DNA of 64,000 nucleotides from Streptomyces lavendulae subsp. lavendulae (lineage in GTDB: Bacteria > Actinomycetota > Actinomycetes > Streptomycetales > Streptomycetaceae): assembly GCF_002803845.1 (NCBI RefSeq), contig NZ_CP024985.1, forward strand, positions 5,405,501 to 5,469,500, written 5' to 3'. Both the position numbers and the translations under genes were made by a program. The notes beneath the pieces were generated by a model. It was not told the DNA's origin. It was given only the letters and a program-made list of their open reading frames with translations, and made no database searches. Every line of letters starts with the position of its first letter. Positions within the stretch are counted from its first letter, which is position 1. Of this stretch, positions 18,403-28,841 are shown in pieces.

Positions 18403-20025
18403 GTGGTGACCTTGGATGTTCGGCCTCAGCTGCTCGATGCCCTGTCCGCCCTGCGCGACCGGGTCGCGTCCGTGCGTCTGCCGCTGCCCCTGCCCGGCGC
18501 CCCGCGCGCCCGCCAGACCAGAGCCGAGCTGCTCGCGCAGCTCGACGACTACCTCGTACCCCGGCTGAAGGCGCCGGAGGCGCCCATGCTCGCCGTCGTC
18601 GGCGGGTCCACCGGCGCCGGTAAGTCCACCCTCGTCAACTCCCTCGTCGGCCGCCAGGTGAGTGAAGCCGGGGTGCTCCGGCCGACGACACGCACCCCCG
18701 TGCTCGTCTGCCATCCGGATGATCATCACTGGTTCGCCGGGATGCGGATCCTGCCCGACCTCCTGCGCGTCTGGGTGCCCGAAGGCGAGGAGGAACTGCT
18801 CCCCGCGCCCAAGAAGGGCCCTCCCCGCGGAGCCGGCCAGCGGAAGGTGACCGGCCAGCTGAGGATCGAGACCGTCTCGACCCTCCCGCGAGGGCTCGCC
18901 GTCCTCGACGCCCCCGACATCGACTCCCTGGTGGTCGAGAACCGGACGCTCGCCGCGCAGCTGATCTGCGCCGCCGACGTCTGGGTCATGGTCACCACCG
19001 CCTCGCGGTACGCCGACGCCGTCCCCTGGCACATGCTGCGCACCGCCAAGCAGTACCGGGCCACCCTGGTCATCGTCCTCGACCGGGTCCCGCACCAGGT
19101 GCTCGCCGAGGTCTCGCGGCAGTACGGGGCCCTGCTCACCCGGGCCGGGCTGGGCGACGTACCGCGGTTCACGGTGCCGGAGCTCCCCGAATCGGCCGGC
19201 GGGGGCGGGCTGCTGCCGGCGAGCGCCGTCGCGCCGCTGCTCGCCTGGCTCGGCCACCACGTCCAGGACCCGGCCGCCCGGCAGTACGCCGTCGGGCGGA
19301 CCGCGCTCGGCGCCCTCGACTCCCTCGGACGCCGCATGCCGGAACTCGCCTCCGCCGTTGCCGCGCAGCACGCCGCCGCCGTACGGCTGACGTCAGCCGT
19401 CGAGGACGCGTACAAGCAGGAGGGCAGACGGGTGCGCAACCGCCTGGACCGGGGCGCCGTACTCGCCGGCGACGCACTGACCAGATGGCGCGGCTACCCC
19501 CTCGACACCAGCGCCGACGAACTGCTCGACTCCCTCGCCGAATCGCTGGCCGCGCTCCTCCAGTGCGCCGTGGCCTCCGCCGACGAACGCATCGCCGCCG
19601 CCTGGCGGCGCGAGCCGGCCGCCGGGGCGGTGACGCTGCCCGCGCCCGACCGGGAGGCGGCGGAACGCATCGGCGTGGCCGTACGGCGGTGGCGGCGGGT
19701 ACTGGAGGAACTGGCCGAGGACGAGGTCGCCCGGCTCGACCGGCAGCCGGCGCCCGACCCCGACGCCGTCGCCGCCCTCCTCGTCGCCGCCCTCCTGGGC
19801 GGCAAGCGGGCCCGCCCGGCGGGGGAGAAGCTCGCCGAACGGATCGGCGTACAGTCCGCCGTCCGGCTGCGGGACCGGGGCGGGGAGCTGGTCGCCGAAC
19901 ACCTCGACCAGGTGCTGCGCGCCGAACGCGACCGCAGGCTCGCCCCGCTGGAAGCGCTCGAAGTGACCCCGGAACCGCAGGCCGAGCTGATCGCCGCGCT
20001 GTCCCTACTGCAGAAGGAGAGGTGA
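18403..20025 (+). CDS. dynA: Dynamin-like GTPase DynA
   Basis: A 540-residue P-loop GTPase. The G1 motif GGSTGAGKST is at about 67-76, a G3-like DAPDIDS is near 168, and charged helices follow; no membrane segment is visible. With the next gene it forms the pair known in Streptomyces as DynA/DynB, in which the dynamin-like proteins stabilise FtsZ rings during sporulation septation. The start is one of two adjacent GTGs (18403 or 18406) with no ribosome site, so a leaderless message is likely. It ends four bases before dynB. The name rests on architecture plus the adjoining ssbB. Confidence 0.75.
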   Translation: MVTLDVRPQLLDALSALRDRVASVRLPLPLPGAPRARQTRAELLAQLDDYLVPRLKAPEAPMLAVVGGSTGAGKSTLVNSLVGRQVSEAGVLRPTTRTPVLVCHPDDHHWFAGMRILPDLLRVWVPEGEEELLPAPKKGPPRGAGQRKVTGQLRIETVSTLPRGLAVLDAPDIDSLVVENRTLAAQLICAADVWVMVTTASRYADAVPWHMLRTAKQYRATLVIVLDRVPHQVLAEVSRQYGALLTRAGLGDVPRFTVPELPESAGGGGLLPASAVAPLLAWLGHHVQDPAARQYAVGRTALGALDSLGRRMPELASAVAAQHAAAVRLTSAVEDAYKQEGRRVRNRLDRGAVLAGDALTRWRGYPLDTSADELLDSLAESLAALLQCAVASADERIAAAWRREPAAGAVTLPAPDREAAERIGVAVRRWRRVLEELAEDEVARLDRQPAPDPDAVAALLVAALLGGKRARPAGEKLAERIGVQSAVRLRDRGGELVAEHLDQVLRAERDRRLAPLEALEVTPEPQAELIAALSLLQKER

Positions 20026-20029
20026 CGCG

Positions 20030-21994
20030 GTGACCGCGCTGACCGACCGCGACCGCACCGACGACCGCTGGGACGACGGCTTCATCGCGCGCTCGCGCCA
20101 CCGGAGCTTCCGCAAGGGCGGTGCGGGCGCACGGGGAGGGGGACCGCGGTCCGCTTCCCCGGGGGCGTCGGGGCCGCGCGACGAACGCGGCGGGCCCGGC
20201 GACGCCGACCCCGCCGACCTCGACGCGGTGTTCGACCAGGAGCCGGACGAGGAACGGCGCGAAGGCGACGAGGCCCTCGTCCGGGCCGTCTCCGGAGCAG
20301 GAAGCGACGGCGGCAAGGCCCCCGTCCTGCCGCTCAGCCCCGAGGCGCAGGCACTGCGGCTGCGCCTGGACGCCCTGCGCCAGCTCGTCGGGCTGTCCCG
20401 GACCCGGCTGGACGGCAAGACCCTCGCCGAGGCCGGCCGGGTGCTCGACGAAGCCGCGGCGCGCCGCGGCCTGTCCCCGCAGCACACGGTCGTCGCCGTC
20501 GCCGGAGCCACCGGAAGCGGCAAGTCCACGCTCTTCAACGCACTCGCCGGGGTGCAGATCTCCGAGACCGGACTGCGCCGCCCGACCACCGCCGCGCCGA
20601 TCGCGTGCAGTTGGTCCGACGGAGCCGCGGGGCTGCTGGACCGGCTGGAGATCCCCGGCCGGCTGCGGCGCAGGCCCCGGGAGACCTCGGATGCCGAGGC
20701 GCTGCGCGGGATGGTCCTCGTGGACCTGCCCGACCTGGACTCGGCGGTCGGCGCGCACCGCGACCACGTGGACCGGGTGCTGGCGCTCGTCGACGCCGTG
20801 GTGTGGGTGGTGGACCCGGAGAAGTACGCGGACGCCGTCCTGCACGAGCGGTACCTGCGGCCGCTGGCCGGCCACGCGGAGGTGACGTTCGTCGTCCTGA
20901 ACCAGGTGGACCGGCTGCCCGGCGAGGCCGCCGACCTGGTCCTGGACGACCTGCGCCGGCTCCTCGACGACGACGGCATCGCGCTCGGCGAACACGGCGA
21001 GCCGGGGGCCACCGTGCTCGGACTGTCCGCCCTGACGGGCGAAGGGGTCGGGGAACTGCGCGAGCTGCTCGGACAGTTCACCCAGGAGAAGGGCGCCGCG
21101 ACCCGCCGCATCTCCGCCGATGTGGACCGGGCCGCCGGACGCCTGCGGCCCCTGTACGTCGCCGACGGGCACGCCGGGCCCGAGATCGGCGAGGCCGCCC
21201 GCGCCGAGTTCGAGGACCGGCTCGCGGAGGCCGTCGGGGCCTACGCGGCCGGCCTCGCCGCCGAACGGGCCTGGCGGCGCAACGCCGGCAAGGCCTGCGG
21301 CACGCCCTGGCTGCGGCTGTGGCGCTGGTACGAGAGCCGGCGCGCCCCGCGCACGCTGGCGGGGCTTGCCGCCCTCGCCGCGATCGGCCGCACCCCGGCG
21401 GCATCCGCCGAGACCCCGGTCGAGGAGGAGGTGACCGCCCGGCAGCGGGTGGAGCAGGCCGTGCGGACCGTCGCGGACGAAGCGGTCGTCGGGCTGCCCG
21501 ACCCCTGGGCCCAGGCGGTGCGGGAGACCGCGGTGCGCGGCGCCGAAGGGCTGCCGGAGGCGCTCGACGAACTGGCGGTCACGCTGGGCGCGGCCGTCGC
21601 GGTGCCCGCCGCCAAGCCGCCCCGGCCCACCTGGTGGCCTGCGGCGGTGCTGGCGCAGGCGGCCATGACACTGGTGCAGATCTTCGGCGGGCTCTGGCTG
21701 GTCGGGCAGATCGCCGGGGTCCTGGAGCCGAAGCTGCTGCCGCCGGTGCTGTTCATGGTGGCGGGGATCATCGGCGGGCCGCTCGTGGAGTGGGCGTGCT
21801 CACTCGCGGCCCGGGGCCCGGCGCGCCGCTACGGGCAGGACGCCGAGCGCAAACTGCGGCAGGCCGCGGCCGGTTGCGGGCGGGCCAGGGTGCTGGAGCC
21901 GGTCGCGGCGGAGCTGCTGCGCTACCGCGAGGTGCGGGAGCAGTACGCCACCGTCGCCGCAGGGGGGACGAAGTTGTCCACAACCCGCCAGTAG
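20030..21994 (+). CDS. dynB: Dynamin-like membrane GTPase DynB
   Basis: A 654-residue membrane GTPase. G1 motif GATGSGKST is at about 159-167, a G3-like DLPDLDS is near 240, and NQVD (G4) is near 290. Two hydrophobic segments (about 540-560 and 565-585, ending GGPLVEWACSLAARG) anchor it near the C-terminus, followed by a basic helix. This fits DynB as the membrane-bound partner that recruits DynA to septa. GTG 20030 follows GAAGGAG and sits four nt after dynA, so the two are translated together. Confidence 0.77.
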   Translation: MTALTDRDRTDDRWDDGFIARSRHRSFRKGGAGARGGGPRSASPGASGPRDERGGPGDADPADLDAVFDQEPDEERREGDEALVRAVSGAGSDGGKAPVLPLSPEAQALRLRLDALRQLVGLSRTRLDGKTLAEAGRVLDEAAARRGLSPQHTVVAVAGATGSGKSTLFNALAGVQISETGLRRPTTAAPIACSWSDGAAGLLDRLEIPGRLRRRPRETSDAEALRGMVLVDLPDLDSAVGAHRDHVDRVLALVDAVVWVVDPEKYADAVLHERYLRPLAGHAEVTFVVLNQVDRLPGEAADLVLDDLRRLLDDDGIALGEHGEPGATVLGLSALTGEGVGELRELLGQFTQEKGAATRRISADVDRAAGRLRPLYVADGHAGPEIGEAARAEFEDRLAEAVGAYAAGLAAERAWRRNAGKACGTPWLRLWRWYESRRAPRTLAGLAALAAIGRTPAASAETPVEEEVTARQRVEQAVRTVADEAVVGLPDPWAQAVRETAVRGAEGLPEALDELAVTLGAAVAVPAAKPPRPTWWPAAVLAQAAMTLVQIFGGLWLVGQIAGVLEPKLLPPVLFMVAGIIGGPLVEWACSLAARGPARRYGQDAERKLRQAAAGCGRARVLEPVAAELLRYREVREQYATVAAGGTKLSTTRQ

Positions 21995-22088
21995 TCCACA
22001 GGCCGGAGCGGGGAGGGCGGCCCCGCGCCAGCATGGTCGTACCCGTGCGGAAGGCCCGGACGGGTACGAGGCGGGGAGGGCGGCCGGG

Positions 22089-22496
22089 ATGAACGACACC
22101 CTGGTGACGCTGGTGGGGTACGTGGCGACGCAGATCGACTTCAAGGAGACGCCGGCCGGCCCGTCGGCGAGGTTCCGCTTCGCGGTGACCCCGAGGTACT
22201 TCGACCGGCGCACGGACACCTGGACGGACGCCGCGACCAGCTTCTACACGGTCTGGGCGCGACGGGTGCTGGCGCTGAACCTGGCCAGTTCCGTCTCGGT
22301 GGGAGAACCCCTCGTCGTCCACGGGCGGTTGCGGGTCCGGGAGGATCCACCCGACGGCGACGGGGTGCGGTGGTTCTCGGCGGACATCGACGCGGTGGCG
22401 GTCGGGCACGACCTCAACCGCGGAACGGCCGCGTTCCGCCGGGTGGTCAAGACGGACACGCCACTGATGGGGCCTCAGAAGGCGGCGGTGGTCTGA
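22089..22496 (+). CDS. ssbB: Single-stranded DNA-binding protein, SsbB type
   Basis: A 135-residue OB-fold protein with SSB features (LVTLVGYVATQIDF, then FRFAVTPRYFDRRTDTWTDAATSFYTVWARRVLALNLASSV). It is short, and its end (GPQKAAVV) lacks the acidic DDDxPF tip through which the housekeeping SSB recruits partners. Streptomyces carries such a second paralog, SsbB, needed for chromosome segregation during sporulation. Its place downstream of dynAB agrees with that role. ATG 22089 has GGGAGG upstream. Confidence 0.82.
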   Translation: MNDTLVTLVGYVATQIDFKETPAGPSARFRFAVTPRYFDRRTDTWTDAATSFYTVWARRVLALNLASSVSVGEPLVVHGRLRVREDPPDGDGVRWFSADIDAVAVGHDLNRGTAAFRRVVKTDTPLMGPQKAAVV

Positions 22497-22564
22497 GTGT
22501 TCGAGGAGGCTAGGATTCCCCGGTACTCACGGGCACCTGGGTCTTTGGCCCGAAGGGGAAGACT

Positions 22565-24073
22565 GTGTCGATTGCTGTTCCCGCGTCCTCTGCGTCCTCT
22601 GCGATCCCCGACCCCCGCGCTCGCGCGGGGAGATCACCGTCCGCACCCGCGGTCGGATCACCATCCGCGTCCGCAGGCGGAACGCCTTCCGCAGCCGTGG
22701 ACGGATCACCGTCCGCGTCCACCCCGCCACCGGCCGTCGCCGCGGCCCGCGCCGCGATTCCGCTTCCTGCCGGGACAGGTGCTCCCGCCGCCGTCCCCGG
22801 GGACGCCACGCGGGCTGCCGCCCGGCCCGCCGGGGATCCGGGCGCGGGCACCGGGGGCGCTGCGCGGGGGGCGGTACGGCGGCCCCTGGCGGTCGCCCTG
22901 CTCACCGCCGCCGCCCTCGCCAGCGGGCCCGGGGCCCGCGCCGCGACGGACCCGGACCAGGCCGGCGGCCGGGCGGCGGAGGGCGCGAGCGCCGTGCTGG
23001 ACGGGCTGAAGACGTACGGGCAGGCGGTCCTGCGCGCCGGGGACGGTTCGGTCCGCCAGATCCCGGCCGGGCTCTACGAGATGCGGGTCGACGGCGGTGG
23101 CATGCTCCAGACCTACGGGGTCGGCATCGCGGGCTCGGCGCAACCGCAGGCCCGGTACACGGAGAGCGGCTGGAACGGCTCCCCGCTGGCGGGGAACGCC
23201 GAGGCCGGACGGATCCGCTGGGTCCTGGAGCACTCCTATCCCCAGCACAACGACCTGGCCGGTCTCGCCAAGGAGGCCGGGGCCGGGGCGCTGACCGCAG
23301 AGAGCGCCGCCGCGGGGACCCAGGTGGCCATCTGGCGCCTCGCCGAGGGCGCGCAGGTCGAGGCGGCCGACCCGGCGGCGGCGCGGCTGGCCGACTACCT
23401 CCAGCGGGAGGCGGGGCGGCTGCCGGAGCCGCCGGCCTCGTTGGACCTGGACCCCGGCCAGGTGTCCGGCCCGGTGACGGGGCCGACCGGCGGCCGGCTC
23501 GGGCCGGTCACGGTCCGGACGGGGGCGCAGAGCGTGACCGTCACCCCGGACGCGGCGGCCGCGGCCATGGGGGTGCGCGTGGTGGACGCCGAGGGACGGC
23601 CGCTGGACTCCGCGGGCAACGGGAGCCGGCTCTGGTTCGAGGTGCCCGCGGGCACCCCGGACGGGACGGCGACGGTCGTCGTGCAGGGCTCCACGAAGGT
23701 GCCCGTCGGGCGGGTCTTCGCCAGCGGGGTCCCGGCCGAGGCACAGATCGTGGCGGGCTCCAGCGACGCCGCGGCGACGGCCACCGCCACGGCCGTCTGG
23801 CCCCGGGCGCAGCCGCCGGCGCAGGGCCCGGCAGGGACCGTGGGCACCCTGGCGGGCGCCTCGGAGGTGGCCGGGACCGAGGTGCCCGCGACCGCCTCGC
23901 CGGATTCCCCGGACGAGCGGCTGGCCACCAGCGGCAGCTCCGCCGCCACGCCGGTGATTGCCTCGCTCGCGGTGGGACTGGTGGTCCTGGGCGGGATGGT
24001 GGTCCTGCTGCTGCGCAAGCGGCCGTTGGAGGGAGAGGAGGACGCAGCGGGGTCCGAGGGCGCGGAAGGCTGA
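22565..24073 (+). CDS. Degenerate thioester-domain surface protein
   Basis: A 502-residue protein. An Ala/Ser/Pro-rich N-terminus (about 1-105) precedes a hydrophobic signal-like segment (RRPLAVALLTAAALASGPGARA, about 106-127). The next domain, LQTYGVGI to GTQVAIWRLAEG, is recognisable as a thioester domain. In active homologs a Cys in TYCID forms the thioester with the Gln of TQVAIW; here the Cys position is Gly185 while Gln253 remains. A beta domain, a linker, LATSG (453-457, like the sortase signal LAxTG but with Ser), a membrane segment (about 465-485) and a basic tail follow. GTG 22565 has AAGGGGAAG before it; GTG 22697 is an alternative. Confidence 0.7.
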   Translation: MSIAVPASSASSAIPDPRARAGRSPSAPAVGSPSASAGGTPSAAVDGSPSASTPPPAVAAARAAIPLPAGTGAPAAVPGDATRAAARPAGDPGAGTGGAARGAVRRPLAVALLTAAALASGPGARAATDPDQAGGRAAEGASAVLDGLKTYGQAVLRAGDGSVRQIPAGLYEMRVDGGGMLQTYGVGIAGSAQPQARYTESGWNGSPLAGNAEAGRIRWVLEHSYPQHNDLAGLAKEAGAGALTAESAAAGTQVAIWRLAEGAQVEAADPAAARLADYLQREAGRLPEPPASLDLDPGQVSGPVTGPTGGRLGPVTVRTGAQSVTVTPDAAAAAMGVRVVDAEGRPLDSAGNGSRLWFEVPAGTPDGTATVVVQGSTKVPVGRVFASGVPAEAQIVAGSSDAAATATATAVWPRAQPPAQGPAGTVGTLAGASEVAGTEVPATASPDSPDERLATSGSSAATPVIASLAVGLVVLGGMVVLLLRKRPLEGEEDAAGSEGAEG

Positions 24074-24106
24074 TTCCGGACCGCCGTCCCGGGGTAGGCG
24101 GAGGCA

Positions 24107-25591
24107 ATGGCTGATCAGGAACTGACCTGGCGGGGCACGGTCGCGCGGTGGGACCGGGGGCTGTTCGACGCGGTGGCCCGGCGGCACTGGCCGGGCGCCG
24201 ACCGGGTGCTGCCGAGGCTCGGGCGCGCCGCCAACCACGGGGTGCTGTGGGGCGGGGCCGCCGTGGCGATCACCGTCCTGGGCTCGCCCCGGGCCCGCAC
24301 GGCGGCGCTGCGCGGGATCGGCTCGCTCGCGCTGGCCTCGGCCACGATCAACACCGTCGGGAAGTGGTCGGTGCGCAGGCCCCGGCCGGTGCTGGACGGG
24401 GTCCCGCTGACGCGGCAGCCGGCCGTGCCGCCGCGGACCACCTCGTTCCCGTCCGGGCACTCCGCCTCGGCCTTCGCCTTCGCCGCGGGAGTGGCACTCG
24501 AATCCCCGGTGTGGGGGGCCGTGCTGGTCCCCGTCGCCGCGTCGGTGGCCTTCTCGCGCGTCTACACCGGGGTGCACTACCCCTCCGACGTGGTGGTCGG
24601 GTCGGCGCTCGGGGTGGCCGCGGCCCTCGCCGTACGCGGCCTCGCGCGCGAGGCCAAACGGGCGAGGGCCGTACCGGGCGACGAGCGGCCGGCGGCCGGG
24701 GTCCCCGCCCTGCCGGACGGGCAGGGGCTCACGGTCGTGGTGAACACCGCCTCGGGCACGGCCGGGACGGCGGGGCTCGACGTGCTGCGCGAGCGGCTGC
24801 CCAAGGCGGAGGTGGTCGAATGCGCCGGCGAGGAGCTGGAGGCCGAGCTGGCCGCGGCCGCCGACCGGGCCGAGGTGCTGGGGGTCTGCGGGGGCGACGG
24901 CACCGTCAACGCCGCGGCCACGGCGGCCCTGCGCGCCGGGGTGCCGCTCGCCCTGTTCCCCGGGGGCACCCTGAACCACTTCGCGCTCGACCTCGGGCTC
25001 GGCGGAACCGAGGACACCTGCCGGGCGATCGCCGAGGGCCAGGCCGTCCGGGTCTCGGTGGGCCGGATCACCCCGACGGACGGGTCCGGCGACGGTGCGA
25101 CGCGGTACTTCCTGAACAACTTCAGCATCGGCGCCTACCCGGAGCTGCTGCGCCACCGGCTGCGCTGGGCCCCGCGGATCGGCGGCGGCCCGGCCGCGGT
25201 GCTCGCGGCCTGGCGGGTGCTGCGGGCCGAGCGGCCGGTCCGGCTGACCCTGGCCGGCCGGCCCCGCAGCGTCTGGTTGCTCTTCGCGGGCAACGGCACC
25301 TACCACGGCACCGGCCCCACGCCCCGGCGCCGGGACGGTGTCGGCGAGGGCCTCCTCGACCTCCGCCTCGTCCACGGCGGCGGCCGCCCGGGGCCCCGGC
25401 TGATGGCCGCCGCCTTCACCGGCCCGCTGAGCCGCTCACCGTTCCACGTGGCCACCCGCAGGCGCGGCCTCCGCGTCGAGGACGTCCCGCCGGGGACCCC
25501 GCTCGCCTACGACGGCGAGTACGCCAAGGCGCCCGCCTCCCTCGTGCTCGCCGCGCTCCCCGACGCCCTGGCCGTCTACCGCCCCCGCTGA
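24107..25591 (+). CDS. PAP2 phosphatase fused to diacylglycerol-kinase domain
   Basis: A 494-residue two-domain lipid enzyme. Residues about 1-185 form a membrane PAP2 phosphatase with KWSVRRPRP, SFPSGHSASAFAF and SRVYTGVHYPSDVVVG, the three phosphatase motifs including the catalytic His. After a short linker, residues about 205-494 form a diacylglycerol/lipid-kinase catalytic domain with GGDGTVNAAA and PGGTLNHFALDLG. The two halves could interconvert phosphorylated and free lipid head groups at the membrane inner face; substrates are not shown. The end overlaps the converging gene at 25576 by 16 nt. Confidence 0.9.
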   Translation: MADQELTWRGTVARWDRGLFDAVARRHWPGADRVLPRLGRAANHGVLWGGAAVAITVLGSPRARTAALRGIGSLALASATINTVGKWSVRRPRPVLDGVPLTRQPAVPPRTTSFPSGHSASAFAFAAGVALESPVWGAVLVPVAASVAFSRVYTGVHYPSDVVVGSALGVAAALAVRGLAREAKRARAVPGDERPAAGVPALPDGQGLTVVVNTASGTAGTAGLDVLRERLPKAEVVECAGEELEAELAAAADRAEVLGVCGGDGTVNAAATAALRAGVPLALFPGGTLNHFALDLGLGGTEDTCRAIAEGQAVRVSVGRITPTDGSGDGATRYFLNNFSIGAYPELLRHRLRWAPRIGGGPAAVLAAWRVLRAERPVRLTLAGRPRSVWLLFAGNGTYHGTGPTPRRRDGVGEGLLDLRLVHGGGRPGPRLMAAAFTGPLSRSPFHVATRRRGLRVEDVPPGTPLAYDGEYAKAPASLVLAALPDALAVYRPR

Positions 25592-26286
25592 CCACCCCCG
25601 GACGGCGCCCCCGCCTCACCGGGCCGCCCGCCCGGACCGCACGGCCCGTCGCCGTCCGGCCGGGCGGCGTCCGGCCCGTCGCCGTCAGGCCCCTCGCCGC
25701 CCCGTCCCTCGCCGGCCGCCGCGTCGTCCGCGGCCACCGGGCCCGGTTCCACCCCGAGGTCGGCGCGCATCACGGCCCGCGCCCGTACCCAGGCGTCGCC
25801 CAGGTCCAGCAGCGCGGCGAGCACCTCGTCGAAACCCCAGCCCGGCAACGGGTTCCCCCGCTCCAGCCGCATCGTCCGGGCGTACGCGCCCGCGAGCTCC
25901 CGGGTCAGGACGTCCAGCTCCGCCATGACCGCGTCGGAGGCGATCATCTGGGCCTCCGCGAAGGCGGAGTGCATGGCGTGCCGGGCCTCCTGCAGGGCCG
26001 CCCGCCCCTCGTCGGTGACCTCGTCCCGGTGCACGGCCCACAGGTGGTTCATCAGCTCGACCCGGTAGCGGCGGTACCCGGCGTTGGCGTGCACGTAGCA
26101 GTCGCGCCGCTTCTCCCGCTCGGCCACCCGTCGGTCCCGCTGCCACTGGGCCCGCGCCAGCCGTTCCTGGCGGTCGAACTGATCGGCCTGGACCCGGCCG
26201 GTGATCCGCTGCGACAGGACCGGCGCGAGCAGCGTGCCCGTCACCGCCACGATGGCGCTGGCGAGCGCCAGCAACGCGTTGTCCAC
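25576..26286 (-). CDS. Membrane-anchored protein, tandem paralog A
   Basis: A 236-residue protein with one N-terminal membrane segment (about 3-24) followed by a charged helical region (QADQFDRQERLARAQWQRDRRVAEREKRRDCY) and a helical core ending MRADLGVEPG. The last 40 residues are Gly/Asp/Pro-rich and disordered. About half of the core residues match the upstream neighbour at 26408-26992, so the two arose by tandem duplication. GTG 26284-26286 is used. No known family recognised; the shape suggests a membrane-tethered cytoplasmic helical protein. Confidence 0.75.
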   Translation of the reverse strand: MDNALLALASAIVAVTGTLLAPVLSQRITGRVQADQFDRQERLARAQWQRDRRVAEREKRRDCYVHANAGYRRYRVELMNHLWAVHRDEVTDEGRAALQEARHAMHSAFAEAQMIASDAVMAELDVLTRELAGAYARTMRLERGNPLPGWGFDEVLAALLDLGDAWVRARAVMRADLGVEPGPVAADDAAAGEGRGGEGPDGDGPDAARPDGDGPCGPGGRPGEAGAPSGGGQRGR

Positions 26287-26407
26287 TCTTCCCCGTCCCC
26301 CCGAAACACCGATGCCCCACCGCCCGGGCGGCCCCCGCCCCCCGACCGCTGTCGAGAATGCCAGCTCCGCCGCCTCCAGGGCAGCGGGATCGGCCGCCCC
26401 GTGGCCG

Positions 26408-26992
26408 TCAGGACGCGGAGGACGCGGCGTCGGCCCGCCCGGACCCGGACTCCTCGACGCCGAGGTCGGCGCGCATCGCGCCCAGCATCTCCTCCCACTG
26501 GTCCCAGAGCCGGGTGAAGTCCCCCTTGAGCTCTTCGAACGACCCGTCCGGATCGGGGTCGCCCTCTTCCAGGCACATGATCCGCCGGTAGGTCTCGGAC
26601 AGGGTTCTCGTCATGGTGTTCAGCTCGGCCAGGACCCGGGCGGAGGCCACTATCTGAGCGGCGGCGAAGACCGAGTGGTGGTCGCGCCGCGCCTCCTCGA
26701 TGACCTCCCGCGCCGCTTCCGTCACCGCGCCCTTGTGGACGGTCCACAGGAAGTTCAGCAGGTGGGTCCGGTACCTGCGGAAGGACGCGTTGACGTTCGC
26801 GTAGGCCTCCCGCCGGCGGGCCAGGCCGGCCACCTGCTGCTCGCGGAGCCACTGGGCCTCGGCGGCCCGCTGCTCCCGCGTGAACTGCTCCGACTGGATG
26901 CGGGCCAGCAGGCGCGGCGACAGCACGGACGCCATGAGCGTGCCCGCGACGCCCACCACCGCGACCGCCAGCCCGATGTACGTGCTCTCCAC
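26408..26992 (-). CDS. Membrane-anchored protein, tandem paralog B
   Basis: A 194-residue paralog of the next gene: N-terminal membrane segment (about 5-27, IGLAVAVVGVAGTLMASVLS), then RIQSEQFTREQRAAEAQWLREQQV, a helical core with RRYR, LWTVHKG, HSVFAAAQIVAS and AELNTMTRTL, and the shared ending MRADLGVEE. It lacks the long disordered tail of paralog A. GTG 26992 follows GGGGGG; the longer frame to 27088 has no better start. 121 nt separate it from paralog A. Function unknown. Confidence 0.75.
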   Translation of the reverse strand: MESTYIGLAVAVVGVAGTLMASVLSPRLLARIQSEQFTREQRAAEAQWLREQQVAGLARRREAYANVNASFRRYRTHLLNFLWTVHKGAVTEAAREVIEEARRDHHSVFAAAQIVASARVLAELNTMTRTLSETYRRIMCLEEGDPDPDGSFEELKGDFTRLWDQWEEMLGAMRADLGVEESGSGRADAASSAS

Positions 26993-27167
26993 TGAACCCC
27001 CCACCTGACCCCACCGACCCCATGGGCGGATGCCGAGCCGACCCGCCCGTCCCCTCCCGGCGGTGCCCAGGTCAGGGCCCCGCGACACCTACGCGTTTCC
27101 CCCGAGGGATGGACGTACGGCAAGATGGGGTGTATCTGCCCACCATCGATCTGCCGGACGGTTTCTC

Positions 27168-28832
<1,665 letters not shown>

Positions 28833-28841
28833 GCCGAGACC

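Noticed and set aside
22497..23009. Frame starting at GTG 22497 immediately after ssbB.
   Set aside because: Translation is Pro/Arg-rich with no domain and overlaps the better-supported thioester-protein frame.
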